A DNA stretch of 64,000 nucleotides from Diphasiastrum complanatum (GCA_029204225.1 CM055092.1:12712476-12776475); one strand, 5' to 3'; shown: positions 9,963 to 24,018, numbered from the stretch's first letter. Translations and numbers: made by a program. The notes: generated from the sequence alone by a model not told the origin.

Positions 9963-10245
9963 AAAAAAAATTAATTGGAAAAGTTTGAAATGACCTTGGC
10001 GCTCTTTTTGATCCATCACACTCCATGTTTCTTGCTTTATATGCAAAATCAAAGCTTTGCAGTTATGAGCAAAATATTTTTTCAATAGATGTGTGTTGAA
10101 ATTGCAAATTTTTGAATTGCAAAAGTTTGAAATAACCTTGCCGTTCCATTTGATCCAACACACTCCATATTTTCTGAATTGCAAAAATCTAGATTCACGT
10201 TGGCGCTCACTGTGATCCAATATATTCCAAGTTTTTTGCCATGAT
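9963..10245. repeat. Three degenerate tandem units upstream of the minus-strand gene
   Basis: Units containing CTTGGCGCTC...TGATCC, CTTGCCGTTCC...TTGATCCA and GTTGGCGCTC...TGATCCA recur at about 9993, 10136 and 10199. They lie 5' of the ATG at 9882 and could be promoter or subterminal repeats of the transposon. Confidence 0.5.
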
Positions 10246-10499
10246 TTTTAGATCAATAAGACTATTTTCTTTTGATGTGAATGCTATGAGTAGATGGAAA
10301 GAAAACTTTGATGTGCAATACGATTTAGTTAATGGTAGAAAATAGAATCTTGAAGTATGGACCCCACGCGTTGCGGCTACCCAACTTTCAGTTAACTACA
10401 TACGTTACTAGTGAGGTCAAGTCATCAGAGTTGTGCGGGCAGACCAAAAACTCGGTCGAAGTTTTTAAATCCGACGATTTTCTCTCTCTTACGTGGCAT

Positions 10500-11145
10500 T
10501 TCTCCCTTTTGGGCCTTGGAACTCCTCTAATGCGAATCGGCAAAGTGCATGTTATTACATGCGACACTTCTGAAGTCCTTCTAGGCTGAAGTTATTTCAA
10601 CAGCAACCAATATTCAGAATAGATGTCCTACTAAAGGTCTCTCAGACAACATATCTTAATGGAGTTATTGAAGAAGACATTGACATGGTGCAACTCGAGG
10701 TTATATCATCGAAGTATGTGTAAACTCCATAGAGCACTTTATGGCTTGAAGCAATTTGCTCCAGCATGGTTTCAAAGGATCAATACTTTTCTTATTGATC
10801 ACAGCTACACACCTAGCTCTTCAGATTCGAATGTTTACTTCAAGACAGTGCAACAGTCTTTTATCATTATCACTCTTCAGCAACAGTATTAATATGATAA
10901 AAAAAACTAAGACTATGCTACCTTCCGAATTCGACATGACCGATCTGGACGAAGCTCATTTCTACCTTGGTATTCAAATACACAGGGACAGAAATCAGAA
11001 GTTGTTCTACATTACTCAGTAGAGGTACATCTACAACATGTTAGTCATATATAATCTGGTTAATTGCAAGTTAGCTCTCTCGCCAATGGAACCAGGTCTC
11101 AAATTGTCAAAGGACCAGTGTCCGCAAACATTCGAAGAGGAGTAG
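10500..11145 (+). pseudogene. Copia pol fragment (integrase end to reverse transcriptase)
   Basis: The 5' piece reads KVHVITCDTSEVL, shared with the minus-strand fragment at 52.7 kb. From 10620 the reverse transcriptase is recognisable: TYLNGVIEEDIDMVQL, then KLHRALYGLKQFAPAWFQRI, SSSDSNVYFK and DLDEAHFYLGIQI, spread over three frames. The palm motif YVDD is missing or disrupted. It belongs to the same family (D) as the elements at 27.8 and 57-62 kb. Confidence 0.8.
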
Positions 11146-11165
11146 ATGCATGTGAAGAAACGAAA

Positions 11166-11958
11166 TGTTTCTAACTACAAAGCCTTGCTAGCTTTCAGCC
11201 CTCAGCCTGACAAAGATGTTCGCGAACACGAAAGTCAGGAGACACAAAGCACGAAACGTTTCACAAACATGAAAGTCAAAGGAAATGAAGACGAACGGTT
11301 CACGAACACAAAAGATTCACAAACAAGAATCTTTTGCGGTCTAGGACGAGATTCTTTTGCGGTCCAGTACGAGAGAAGGTAAACGACCAAAATGAAACCA
11401 ATGACAGAAACAAAACCTTCTCCGACCCTCCACGCTCCAAAGAGTACCAGCAAGATCATGCAAGTACCCAGAAGTACAGATATCTGATCTAATGGCATGA
11501 CGTCAGTAGATACATTTTAGGTCATGGCTAATCTGTGATCAAGATCCATAGAGATCCACTGTCCGCTAGTAAAACAAGACGATTACTCGTGAGAGGACCG
11601 CATTTCTCCCACGCCAACGCACTGCATGGATTTGCATGTAGTGCGTGAAGAAATCAGAGAAAGATCAATATAGATGATTCTTCTCGTTGTGTCTGATCTC
11701 GAATGCAAATGCGTCTACTGTTATTCGTATGTTTGAGTTTTCTTGTTCATTTAAATTTTGCACATTGGTTAAAACTATGTTGAATGCTGGATTAATTTTA
11801 TAAACGTAGATTAGCAGTGCTTGACTAGATTCTAGAGGACTGTAGGAGTGATTCAGCTGAAAGTGTCCAGCGATCGCATCTGAACTCCATCCAAAGCGCA
11901 AGAGGATCATGCTTCCTTCGCAAAAGCTTTGCGACTGTGAAATCCCAAATTCTCATCA
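11166..11958 (+). repeat. 5' LTR of copia family A
   Basis: Starts TGTTTCTAACTAC and ends CTCATCA just before a primer site. A second copy lies at 26908-27822; this copy lacks a segment of about 220 bp that the other has after GTCATGGCTAATCTG. The LTR contains clustered direct repeats of the type GAACACGAAAGTC. Confidence 0.8.
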
Positions 11959-11959
11959 G

Positions 11960-12004
11960 TGGTATCAGAGCATATCACACCATTCTCATCAGTGGTATCA
12001 GAGC
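11960..12004 (+). promoter_or_regulatory. Duplicated tRNA-Met primer binding site
   Basis: TGGTATCAGAGC, the plant initiator-tRNA-Met primer site, occurs at 11960-11971 and again at 11993-12004. The two lie within a direct duplication that includes the LTR end ATTCTCATCAG. Confidence 0.85.
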
Positions 12005-12107
12005 AGGTTATCCTATCATATTTTGACATAGCCAAGAAGCTAGCAGATCCAGGAGGCCAAGCATTCAAACAAACAACCATCAACAAGGGAACAGACTCCA
12101 AGAAGCA

Positions 12108-14850
12108 ATGGCTTCAATCAGTAGCATGCAGAGCAAGATCTACACAATACTTGACTCTTCAGGATCTAACTTTCTAGCCTAGAAAGTTAAGACATCACTG
12201 ATACTCAAGGGCGAAGGACTATTCCCCTGGGTGGATGGCACAGAAGAAATGCCTACGACAACAGACAAGGAGCTACGCAAATGGAGGGAGAAAAACGACA
12301 AGACAGTAGCCTTGCTATCATCTTCCATCGAAGATAGCCTTACACTTGACCTGACTACACTCTCCAAAGCTAAGGAGATGTTGTATGCATTACTCGCCAA
12401 ATTTCAGACAAAATCAAAAAGTCAAATCATGATGCTGGAAGATCAGCTAACAAATTTGCAGTGAGATGGAAAAGACCTCACTTCTTTCGTAAGAAAGATG
12501 AAGGAGCTTTTTCTGTCACTACATAACTTTGGAGCAAAGAACATTGTGTCAGTTGAGAAGCAGCTCACGTACCTGTTGAGAGCCTTACCTAGATCATTCC
12601 AGACGACAAGAACCCTGCTCGCGAAAGATCCCGCCATGAACCTCGAAAAGGCAATTGTCGAGATTCAAGAGGAAGTCGAGGCTAGAGAACATCTTGATCA
12701 CAAATATGGTTCTGACCAAGCCCTCTACGACAACAAATAAAAATCCAAGAAAGAATTTAAGCCAAAGAGAGAGTCAAATCAGAGGCAAGATCATGATCAG
12801 CAAGCAGAGGAAACCAGCAAAGGCAACTGGAAGACCAAAGGGACATCGAAACAACAAGGTGCAGACAAGAAGACTTGTGTGAGATGTAGAAGAGACGGAC
12901 ATACAGTAGATACCTGCTGGCTCAATCCCAAGATTGAGTATATCCATTGCCATAAGAAGGGTCACGTGGCCATGGATTGCCGCCAGAACCCAAGAAACAA
13001 ATCGGCATAGAACACACAGGAGAACGACAATAGTTCATCCTACATCGAGGATCCCGAGAGCTCGAAAATGGGCGAAGAAAGAACGAACAGAAATTGTTCG
13101 ACCGTCTATATCTGTGAAGATGTGTGTGTAGCATCAAAATCTGACACACATGAGGTGATCCTAGATTCAAGACCCACCTCACACTTCGTGACATCAAGAC
13201 GAATATTGTCTGATTTCAGAAGTGCTGATCCCTCAAGATTCATAGTTCTTGGAGATGGATCTAGACATCAAGTGAACGGTATTGGTTCACTATGGCTCAA
13301 CACCAATGGCAGAGATAGACGACTCAAAGATGTTCTGTTCATGCCTACTCTGCAACAAGACTTGGTCTCTGTAGCAAGAATAGCAGATGCAGGGATGTGC
13401 GTGACATTTTCTGACGAAGCATGCAATGTGATTGATGCCAGTACTAGTACTTTGATTGCTCAAGGCAGAAGTAACGGGAACCTATATCATCTGAAGGTAC
13501 GCCTACTTGCAGATCAGGTGCATCAGACTCATGACGACTTGCCAGACACTCTGTGACACAGAAGACTCTGCCACATGAACTCAATGTTACTTTACCAAAC
13601 AAGCCATCATGGAGCGATAACAGGGGTCAGCATCTCGAATGCAACCAATTCGACCATCTATGATGCATGTTTGAAAGGCAAGATGTCATGCACACCATTC
13701 ATTAAAGACTCCTACAGAACGACAAAGATTTTGGAGCTAGTGCACTCTGACATCTGCGGATGATTCAACGTGATCTCAGTAGGAGATTCAAAGTATTATA
13801 TAACCTTCATTGATTATTATAGCAAATTTTCCAGAGTGTATTTTATTTAGAATAAATCTGAAGCACTTGACAAATTCACAGAATATGTGAATTGGTTGGT
13901 GGAGGCAGCATAAAAGTTTAAATTCTTGACCATGCTATTATGATGCATATACAAGATTGATCTGACTTCTACAATGATCATGGCATCATTCACAGAAGAA
14001 CTGCAGCCTACATACTGCATCACAATGGTGTTGTTGAATGAAAGAACAGGACCCTGATGGAAGCAGCCAGATGCATAATGGCCTACTCGAAGGCTCCAAG
14101 GGCATTATGGGCTGAAGTAGTAGCTACAGCCGCATACATCCAGAACAGAACAGGAAAGTCTGGTGTCCCTCACACGACACCACATGAGCTATGGTGGGAT
14201 AGAAAGTCCAATCTGTCTCACGTCAAAATCTTTGGCTGTGCAGCTTATGCACATATTCCTGACAAGCTTCAAAAAAAACTTGATGAGAAAGCTGAGCAGA
14301 GATTTTTGGTAGGTTATGACAACAACTCGCCATACTACAGAGTCTACATGCCAGACACGAACATTGTGAAAATAGTGAGAAATGTCAGATTCGATGAGAG
14401 CAGGACAATGGCCAATGACATCCTATCAGCTACAAAGTTCTGGAGAGACAGTATTATGACCTGCCGCCAATGAAAGAGGGAGCAGAGGACGAACACGAAA
14501 ATGAAAATTTTTGAGGCGTCTCCCATTCGAACGACGAATCTGATGAAGAAAGATTCGAGAGACAACCTGCTTTTGTAGTTTCTATAAACCAAGATGGTTT
14601 CGGACTGAGCAGAGCAGACAAAGGCAAAGGCATAGTTGTCCCAGGAGGATCTCCCAGAAGGTCGACAAGACACAAAAAGCACCAACAAGATATGTGTCAG
14701 GCAGCTCAGCTTCCACATCAGAAGAGTTCTACGAATCCAGTGGCAAACCACAGACTTTCGAAGAAGCGATTGACAGTCCAGAGAAGGACAGATGGATCCA
14801 AGCCATGAACGAAGAGATGGAGTCCGTGAGGAAGAACTAGGTATGGACGT
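12108..14850 (+). pseudogene. Copia family A gag-pol, broken
   Basis: The ATG at 12108 (MASISSMQSKIY) opens gag, with a stop where a Trp codon is expected (GCC TAG AAA). Gag continues through TLAKAKEML-type sequence and a double zinc knuckle, C-x2-C-x4-H-x4-C in CVRCRRDGHTVDTC then IHCHKKGHVAMDC at about 12880-12980. Protease-like ILDSRPTSHFV at 13160 has a changed active site (DSR instead of DSG). Pre-integrase and integrase pieces follow (LVHSDICG, TFIDYYSKFSRVY, MEAARCIMAYSKAPRALWAE). The element is lost at about 14900, where the gag-only element begins; reverse transcriptase and RNase H are absent. At least six stops or frameshifts make it inactive. Confidence 0.85.
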
Positions 14851-14924
14851 TGGTAGGATTATCGAAATTTAAAAAGGTCCCTGCTAAAACAATCTGAGAC
14901 TACACCTATCGGATCTATCATCTA

Positions 14925-16673
14925 GTGAAGGACTGTAATCCACTGATTCTTGAACAGATCGTCATGGCAAAATACTATGTTGGACTGTCCAAGAGGATCA
15001 GATCTGGTATGGTAGAATTAGCATCCTATGCGTCACCTGTACAACTCTGTAAGGATGTTGCCAAGATGGAAATCTCACTCGGGAAGAAGGATTTTTCCTA
15101 TCTAGATGGGGAATCAGAGAAACAAAGGTCGACAACGAGCAATGATCCAACAAGAATGGAACCCCATGCAAGGCAACCGTAGTGCAGCAAGGTCAAGCAG
15201 AACAAGTGTAGGGGAAGACCCAAAACCTTGCACTTTAAGCTATCAACAAGCTTATGCTCGCTCTATTAAGTTTCTTGAAAAGGACGAATGTACCTTCTAC
15301 TTTGGAGATCATCCAAGTACCAGGTGTCCAATCGAGAATTCGCGCTTGCTAAAAGGACAAGATACAGAGCAACAGGCTTGTCGACAGCAAGATCCAGCGG
15401 TTCAATGATTAGAAGCAGAATCAAGCCAACAAGGAGCTCACTAGAACGGTGGATGTCAGATTGATCCATCTAAATCACGAGTTTCTTCAACAAATAGTGG
15501 CAAGGTAGAAGTTTTGGTTATATTCTCTTGCATGTCACCAAATTCAATGGAGGACCATAACAGCCTACCAGTCTATTTTGTGGAAGATCCTAAGGGGAAT
15601 CTGTTACCAGTGTATGCCTATCAACTTAGAGGTGATGGCATACTGCACTCAGTTAGGTGCTATGGATGCGGAGGAAAACACCGACGTGCTGAATGTCCAC
15701 ACCGAGGGAATCCGTCAACATTTGATCCCTCGTGTTCACAATGCGGAGTTAATCATCCATGCCAAGATCGCCCGATGAGAAATTCACAAATAGCCAGGAG
15801 GCATTTGGCCTATGTAGACCGACATCCATTTGTGGTAACCCTTCCACCTCGAACGTACTACAAAAGAAAAATCTTCGTGCCACCAGGTTATGAAGCGAGT
15901 GACGAAGAATAAAATCTGACAAAAGTCCCAAGGTACGCAAAGATACCCTTGGGCAAACAAGTAGAACCATCACAGAAGACAAAGATAGTAGAATTCATCA
16001 AGCCAACAACTATCGAGGAAATCAAGACACGGGCAACTGAGAACTCCAGCAGACTCTATCAAGGCTTTTTTCGCACTCAATGCGAAGAATTCTTAGTGAT
16101 GAATTACAAAGGGGACTAGCGTCAACAGGGCAACTTGAAGGCAATTCAGCACAAGATCCAAGAAAAAGTGCCATCACGCAGCCTTCAACGGGAAAGTGCA
16201 ATGACCAAGAGAAGACTAAAGTTGATGATTGCCCCTCAACGAGCAAGATTCAACCAAAGTCTAATTGTTCCACAATTCAACAGACCTGCAAATCAACGCC
16301 AATTTGGGGTATATCCATTCTTCAAAGGCCAAATCCAGGGAATCCAAGCCCAAAATGGCCAATTGTATAGCAAGAACCAGAACCTACAATCATAAAGCCT
16401 TGTCCTAAATCTATGATATTGACTGTAGAGGAAAGTCATGAGGCTGATGCATACTTCGAATACCTGGACAGACAAGAGTATCAAGCAAACACGTCATATC
16501 CACATTATGATTTGGGGGAGTCTATGACATTGGGACTAGTTGCGCCAATCTATGAAGATCCATTATATCAGCAAGATTTATCTTGGGATCCTCCGATGGA
16601 ATGCCTCGACTACCCAATTGTCAATGAACAAGGTTTTTTGATATGGCCACCAGACCCTTATGTGTATTATTGA
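14925..16673 (+). pseudogene. Gag of a gag-only LTR-type element, copy 1
   Basis: Coding pieces at 14925-15182, 15106-15408, 15514-15912, 16135-16395 and 16413-16673 form one protein across several stops and frameshifts. Features: YYVGLSKRIRSGMVELASYA (retroviral-type gag helix region), ECTFYFGDHPSTRCP, then two Cys-rich knuckles CYGCGGKHRRAECP and CSQCGVNHPCQD, and a Pro/Gln-rich tail. The last frame ends PPDPYVYY. No protease, reverse transcriptase or integrase follows before the LTR-like region, so the element depended on another for mobility, or pol was lost. Copy 2 at 18285-19440 is very similar. Confidence 0.75.
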
Positions 16674-17345
16674 AAATCTGGCAAGTCTAGATTCTTGCTA
16701 ATCAACAATCAATAAAGCCTCAGGTTTTATGTAAGCGAATTCTATCCACGCTTTTCCTGAAGCACCCATGTCCCAGCAATAAACGAACAGACAACAGCAC
16801 CCCTTCACGACAGTTGCAGCCTAGTGCCGAGGGACCGGCACTACTTTGGGTCGTGGACCCTGTTGTGGGTATCTCATATATACAAATAAATAAGTGGGTC
16901 CCACCACTTAAACACTGTTGGCCAAGCCTTGCCTAGTGGGCCTCGCCACAGTACAGTAGAATACTAAGTGCAAGGCACTGGCATCTTGTGTGTATAAGCC
17001 CAGCCACCAATGAGCACAAGTAGCAAGTTGTAATTCCTAGGAATAAGAGACTAGTGGCTTAAAACTCTTAAATGACATTAGAGGCCCTAAGTCAAGTTGC
17101 AAATAAAAAAGCTAAAAGGGTCCAACTTAAAACTCACATGAATCATGTGAGTGCCCTTGTGCTTTCTTAGCACCAATAGATTTAAGTTGTATTTATTTTA
17201 AAGGCTTGGATTAGAATCCTTGCCCCAATGAAGTGGCCAATGAGAGTGAAGGAGGCTCACCTCTAAAATCTATAAGAGAGAGCCATTTCCTTTGTATTGT
17301 ATCATCTTTCATTCTCTTCTTAATAAAACTCTCTTGGCTTTTCCA

Positions 17346-17465
<120 letters not shown>

Positions 17466-17908
17466 CCTACATTGGGATAGAATAGCCTTGAGTAGACACT
17501 CGAGCCCCCAAAGCCTTTCTCAGCCTAGGCATTCTCTCTCTCCCTCTCTCCACTTTCTTTCTCCTCTCTCTCCTCTCCCTCTCTATTCTTACTATGTAGG
17601 TGAAGGCGAGGTTGCCGCTTCCAACGACGAACCTCTATCCTACACCGACGACACAACAATGGCATCATTGCCGGGGAGTGCCACACACTCGTTTCGCTGC
17701 ATAGCTTTCTCACTCTCTTCATCTTTTCCTCTATCCCTCTCCTCTTCTCTCTCTTCTCTTTTTTCACCAAAAAAATCAAATTCTAAGGGTAGAATAGTGT
17801 GAGTAGTGTTAGTTTTTGCTGTTTTTTCGTGAGGGTTTGTTCCGTGAAAATCTTAAAATTGTGCAAAAATACCCCAAAAAAATACACTTTTTTCATGATT
17901 TTTTGAGA

Positions 17909-17990
17909 TCTGCTGGGAAGTAACCTTCGCAAAGAGTTTTTTAGATTTCGACAAATCTGCTGGGAAGTAACCTTTGCAAAGAGTTTTTTG
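17909..17990 (+). repeat. Short tandem duplication
   Basis: TCTGCTGGGAAGTAACCTT(C/T)GCAAAGAGTTTTTT occurs twice about 48 bp apart within the LTR-like region. Confidence 0.85.
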
Positions 17991-18284
17991 GCTACTCTGA
18001 AATTTTTGTGAAGATCCAATGGTTAGATTTAGAAATATCTAAGAAAAAGTGCCAAAAAGTGTCAAAAGCTGAGTTTTTTCAAGATCTTGACAAATCTGCC
18101 CATCAAGAACTCTTGCAGAGCTCACATTGTCTAAAAATGGTCCATAGACAGCTATTGTAGGAAGGTTGAAGGTTAGATTCACTCATATTTGAAGAAATCT
18201 CAACAAAAAACAAAAAAAAAACACAAAGAACCAAGAAAAGGAGCTAAAATCACACTATTAGCCAACTAAAACTAATCTGATCTT

Positions 18285-19440
18285 GTGAAGGATTGTAATC
18301 CACCGATTCCTAATCAGATCGTCATGGCAAAATACTATGCTAGATTGCCCAAAAGGATCAGCTCTGGTATGGTAGAATTAGCATCCTATGCGTCACCTGT
18401 ACAACTCTGTAAGGATGTTGCCAAGATAAAAATCTCACTCGGGAAGAAGGATATTCCCTATCTAGATGGGGAGTCAGAGGAACAAAGGTCGACAATGAGC
18501 AATGATCCAACCGGAATAGAACCCCATGCAAGGCAAAAAAGTGCAGCAAGGTCAAGCAAAACAAGTGCAGCGGAAGACCCAGAACCTTGCACTTTAAGCT
18601 ATCAGCAAGCTTATGCTCGCTCTATTAAGTTTCTTGAAAAGGATGAATGTACCTTCTGCTTTGGAGATCATCCAAGTACTAGGTGTCCAATCAAGAATCC
18701 GCACTTGTTAAAAGGACAAAATACATAGCAACAGGCTTGTCGACAACAAGATCCAATGGTTCAACGGTCAGAAGTAGAATCAAGCCAACAAAGAGCTCAC
18801 GAGAAGGGTGGATGTCAGATTGATCCATCTAAATCACGAGTTTCTTCAACAAACAGTGGCAAGGTAGAAGTTTTGGTTATATGCTCTTGCATGTCACCGA
18901 ATTCGATGGAGGACCATAATAGCTTACCAGTCTATTTTGTGGAAGATCTTAAGGGGAATCTATTACCGGTGTATGCCTATCAACTTAGAGGTGATGGCAT
19001 ACTGCACTCAGTTAGGTGCTATGGATGTGGAGGAAAACACCGACGTGCTGAATGTCCACACCGAGGGGATCCGTCAACATTTGATCCCTCATGTTCACAA
19101 TGCGGAGTTAATCATCCATGCCGAGATTGCCCAATGAGAAATTCACAAATAGCCAGGAGGCATTTGGCCTATGTAGACCGACATGCACCTGTGGTAACCC
19201 TTCCACCTCGAACGTACTACAAAATAAAAATCTTAGTGCCACCGGGTTATGAAGCGATTGATGAAGAAGAAAATCTGACAAAAGTTCCAAAGTACGCAAA
19301 GATACCCTCGGGCAAACAAGTAGAACCATCACAGCAGACAAAGATGGTAGAATTCATCAAGCCAACGACTATCGAGGAAATCAAGACACGGGCAACCGAG
19401 GAACTCTAGCAGATTCTGTCAGGGCTTTTTTCGCACTCAA
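18285..19440 (+). pseudogene. Gag of the gag-only element, copy 2
   Basis: Pieces at 18285-18728 (stop TAG at 18726) and 18756-19409 encode the same protein as copy 1, with ECTFCFGDHPSTRCP, CYGCGGKHRRAECP and CSQCGVNHPCRDCP. This copy is cleaner than copy 1, with one frame of 217 codons across the zinc knuckles. It ends at a nested copia insertion, and the remaining internal sequence resumes at 22846 with a deletion relative to copy 1 (positions about 16118-16553 of copy 1 are missing). Confidence 0.75.
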
Positions 19441-19449
19441 TGCGAAGAA

Positions 19450-19700
19450 TGTGAAGAATTGAAAAATATTATCTATGTTAGATATAGGGGTCTTATGTTT
19501 TTTACATCAAGCATCTAGGTGTAGGATGTTGATAGGAACAAATTTGGCATACATGGCAAATTATGCATTTCCACTTGTAATGCCACTATTGAGCCAAAAT
19601 CGAGTAAGAGGCTAAACTCGTGCCAATTAGAGTGTAGACAAGTGTAATGCTTTTTTTTTATGAATTCTAAGAGGTCCAATAGGATTTAGAGGTGGAACCA
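19450..19700 (+). repeat. Truncated 5' LTR of the nested copia
   Basis: Matches the first 251 bp of the 3' LTR at 22110 up to AGAGGTGGAACCA, then jumps directly to integrase coding sequence. Confidence 0.9.
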
Positions 19701-21516
19701 CAAGCATCCTTTGGAGTTAATCCACTCGGATGTGCATTTCTTATCAACTACAAGCAAGGGAGGAGCCACTTGTTTTGTTACTTTCATTGATGATTACAAA
19801 AGATTCACTTGGATATATCTTCTTGCTTCAAAATCTATGGTGTTTGATCATTTCCTTATTTTCAAAGCTTAGGTAGAGAAGCAATTCTCGTTCAAAATTA
19901 AAGCTCTTAGAAGTGATGGAGGTGGTGAATATATCTCCAATAAATTTCAAGATTTTTGTGAGCTTTCTCTATGTGAATGTGCAAAATCTATGAGAATTGA
20001 GGCATCTTTGCCCAAAGATTTTTGGGGAGAAGCCATTAATTGTGCAAATTATCTTTGCAATAGGCTCCCACATATAGCTCTTGGAGGAAAGTCACCATAT
20101 GAAATCTTATATTTGAAGAAGCCTAAGGTTGATCACCTTAGAATTTTTGGATGCATATGCTTTGTCCATATTCCCTTGGAAACAAGGAAGAAGGAAGATC
20201 CTAGTGCATGCAAAGGGATCATGGTTGGATACTCATCCACCAAGAAGGCCTATAGAGTCTTTATACTCTCTACTTCTCAAGTTATTGAAAGTAGAGATGT
20301 TGTCTTTCATGAAGATCAACACTCATCTTTTGAAGAGGCCGAGATCAAGAAATATATGGATGCATCACCGATTATTGATTTTGAAGACAATCATGATGTG
20401 ATGGGGTCGAGATTTGAAGAAGACTCTCCTCGAATTTTCTCACCAAGAAGATCCATGAGAGATAGATCTGAGCCTAAGAGGCTCTCATATGTTGACAAAG
20501 GCAAACAAGTGGATCTTGATTCCACTAATTATGTTTTTTATGTCTCTCATGAAGAGCCAAAGAATGTACAAGAGCCACTCAATACCAAGGAGTGGTATGA
20601 TGCCATGAAACAAGAGTATGATGCATTGATCACCAACAATACTTGGGAGCTTGTGGATCCTCCATCCAACAAGCATGTGATTGGTTGCAAGTGGGTATTC
20701 TGGATCAAGTTCAATCATGATGGCACCATCAACAAGCATAAAGCAAGATTATGTGCCAAAGGATTTGGTCAAATCCATGGCCTTGATTATGAGGAGACCT
20801 TTGCACCCGTTGCAAAGATGGTGACAATAAGAATTCTTATTTCTCTTGCTTGTTTCTTCAAGTGGAAGGTGTTCCAATTAGATGTATCCAATGCTTTTCT
20901 AAATGGTTATCTTGAGGAGGAGATCTATATGGAACAACCTCAACGATTCATCAAGGATGAGTCCAAAGTGTGCTTGCTCTTCAAAAGTCTTTATGGACTC
21001 AAGCAAGCACCAAGATCATGGTATTCAAGACTTAATTCTTTTCTTATCTCACTAGGATTTACTCTTAGTGACTATGATCTTTCCATGTATCTAAAGTTTG
21101 TTGATACCAATATTGTCATTATTCTAATTTATGTTGATGACATTATTCTTTTTGGAAGTTGTATCAAGCTAGTTGATGAAACTAAGCTAGCACTTGGATG
21201 TGAGTTTAAAATGCAAGATCTAGGAGAGATACATTACATCCTAGGCCTAGAAATTGAGTTTTATGAAAATCATGTCTTTATATGCCAATCTAGATATGCT
21301 CACTCTATGTTGAAAAAATTTCATCTGGAAAATTCTAAGAGCATAGACACTCCAATGGAGCAAATTGTAAAAGATCCTAATAAAGGTGATGAAAGATCCT
21401 TTGAGGAAATCACATTTTTTAGGAGTCTTGTAGGCTCCTTGATTTGGCTTACCATTACTAGGCCCGATCTAAGTTTTTTGTGTGCACAAATTGGGGCAAT
21501 TTATGCAAGATTCTAA
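19701..21516 (+). pseudogene. Copia integrase (part) and reverse transcriptase
   Basis: Begins inside the integrase core (LIHSDVHFLS, VTFIDDYKRFTW, ALRSDGGGEYIS), with one stop at about 19871. Then a 508-codon open frame (19990-21516) holds the end of integrase (SLPKDFWGEAINCANYLCNR, RIFGCICFVHIP) and a nearly complete reverse transcriptase: WKVFQLDVSNAFLNGYLEEE, SLYGLKQAPRSWYSRL, palm motif LIYVDDIILFG, and MQDLGEIHYILGLEI. It ends at a TAA before RNase H. The open frame suggests recent insertion, but the missing gag and protease prevent autonomous movement. Confidence 0.92.
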
Positions 21517-22045
21517 GATCCATCATTGGAAGATGGCCTAGAGGATTCTAGGATATGTATCTTCATCTTGTGATTATGGTCTACTCTAAGAAAGTGAAGA
21601 TCTATCCATTGTTGGCTACTAGAATTCGGACTTTGCAAGTGACAAGATGGATCAAAAGTCTATTAGTGCATACACTATATTTCTTGGAGGCAATCTAATA
21701 TCTTGGCTTTCCAAAAAGCAAGATACTATATCTCTCTCTTCATGTGAGGCCGAGTACAAAGCACTCACTACAACTACCAAAGAGGTGCTTTGGATCAAGA
21801 GGTTATTAATGGAGCTAAAGTGCATCAAGGAAGATGATCTACCAATGATCAAGTGTGATAACATCTCAGCCCAAGCTCTTGGTAATCATCCCATATTTCA
21901 TGCAAGAAGCAAGCACATAGAAGTGGCACACCATTTTGTGAGAGAAAAGCTTATTGGAAATCTATTTGGAGCATGTCAACTCGTCCTCTTGTATTGCCGA
22001 TCTACTCACCAAGCCTTTGAGCACAAGTGCTTTCATCAAGCATAG
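21517..22045 (+). pseudogene. Copia RNase H of the nested element
   Basis: After a frameshifted gap (21517-21646) the frame 21647-22045 reads FLGGNLISWLSKKQDTISLS, SCEAEYKALTTTTKEVLWI and HARSKHIEVAHHFVRE, typical of copia RNase H. The catalytic Asp at the domain start lies in the damaged part. Confidence 0.9.
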
Positions 22046-22101
22046 ATCAAATCTTGGAGTTATATCAAGATCAATGCTCAAATCTTCATAGATCATTTTT
22101 T

Positions 22102-22845
22102 AGGAGGAGTGTGAAGAACTGAAAAAGATTATCTATGTTAGATATAGGGGTCTTATGTTTTTTACATCAAGCATCTAGGTGTAGGATGTTGATAGGAACA
22201 AATTTGGCATACATGGCAAATTATGCATTTCCACTTGTAATGCCACTATTGAGCCAAAATAGAGTAAGAGGCTAAACTCGTGCCAATTAGAGTGTAGAAA
22301 AGTGTACTGCTTTTTTTTGATGAATTCTAAGAGGTCCAATAGGATTTAGAGGTGGAACCATGTGAGGTCCAATAGGAATTTGAGGTGTGCTTGAATATAG
22401 TCCAATAGAATTAAGAGGTGCATGGATCAATGGTCCAATAGAATTAAGAGGTGACAAAGTGTGGTCCAATCATAGTTAAGCATAGTGGTAGCTCGTGGAT
22501 CTACTACTATCATTGTACTCCTCATTTTGAAGCTAATTGATTTGGTGATTGTGTGGATTTTGAGTGTCATTGAATTTCTAGCTTTCTCTCTCTACTAGAG
22601 AGCTCGTGATGATTTTTTTCTCTCTACCCGAGGAGAGCAGCTTGTTTTTACTTAGAATAATTTTTGAATACTTCCCACATGTGTGAGTGAGAGTTGGAAG
22701 TGATTGAATGCATGTAGTGGTGTGTTTTTGCCATAGGATCTAAGATTGATCTTGAATCTCAATCTAGTCTTGATCTTGGTGCATCTACACACCTTAGAAG
22801 ATCACAAGTACATGTTGTGGACAATCCACACGTGTGAAATCAACA
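22102..22845 (+). repeat. Polypurine tract and 3' LTR of the nested copia
   Basis: AGGAGGAG (22102-22109) is followed by the LTR 22110-22845 (736 bp, TGTGAAG...CAACA). It contains three repeats of GGTCCAATAGAATTAAGAGGTG type. Confidence 0.9.
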
Positions 22846-24018
<1,173 letters not shown>

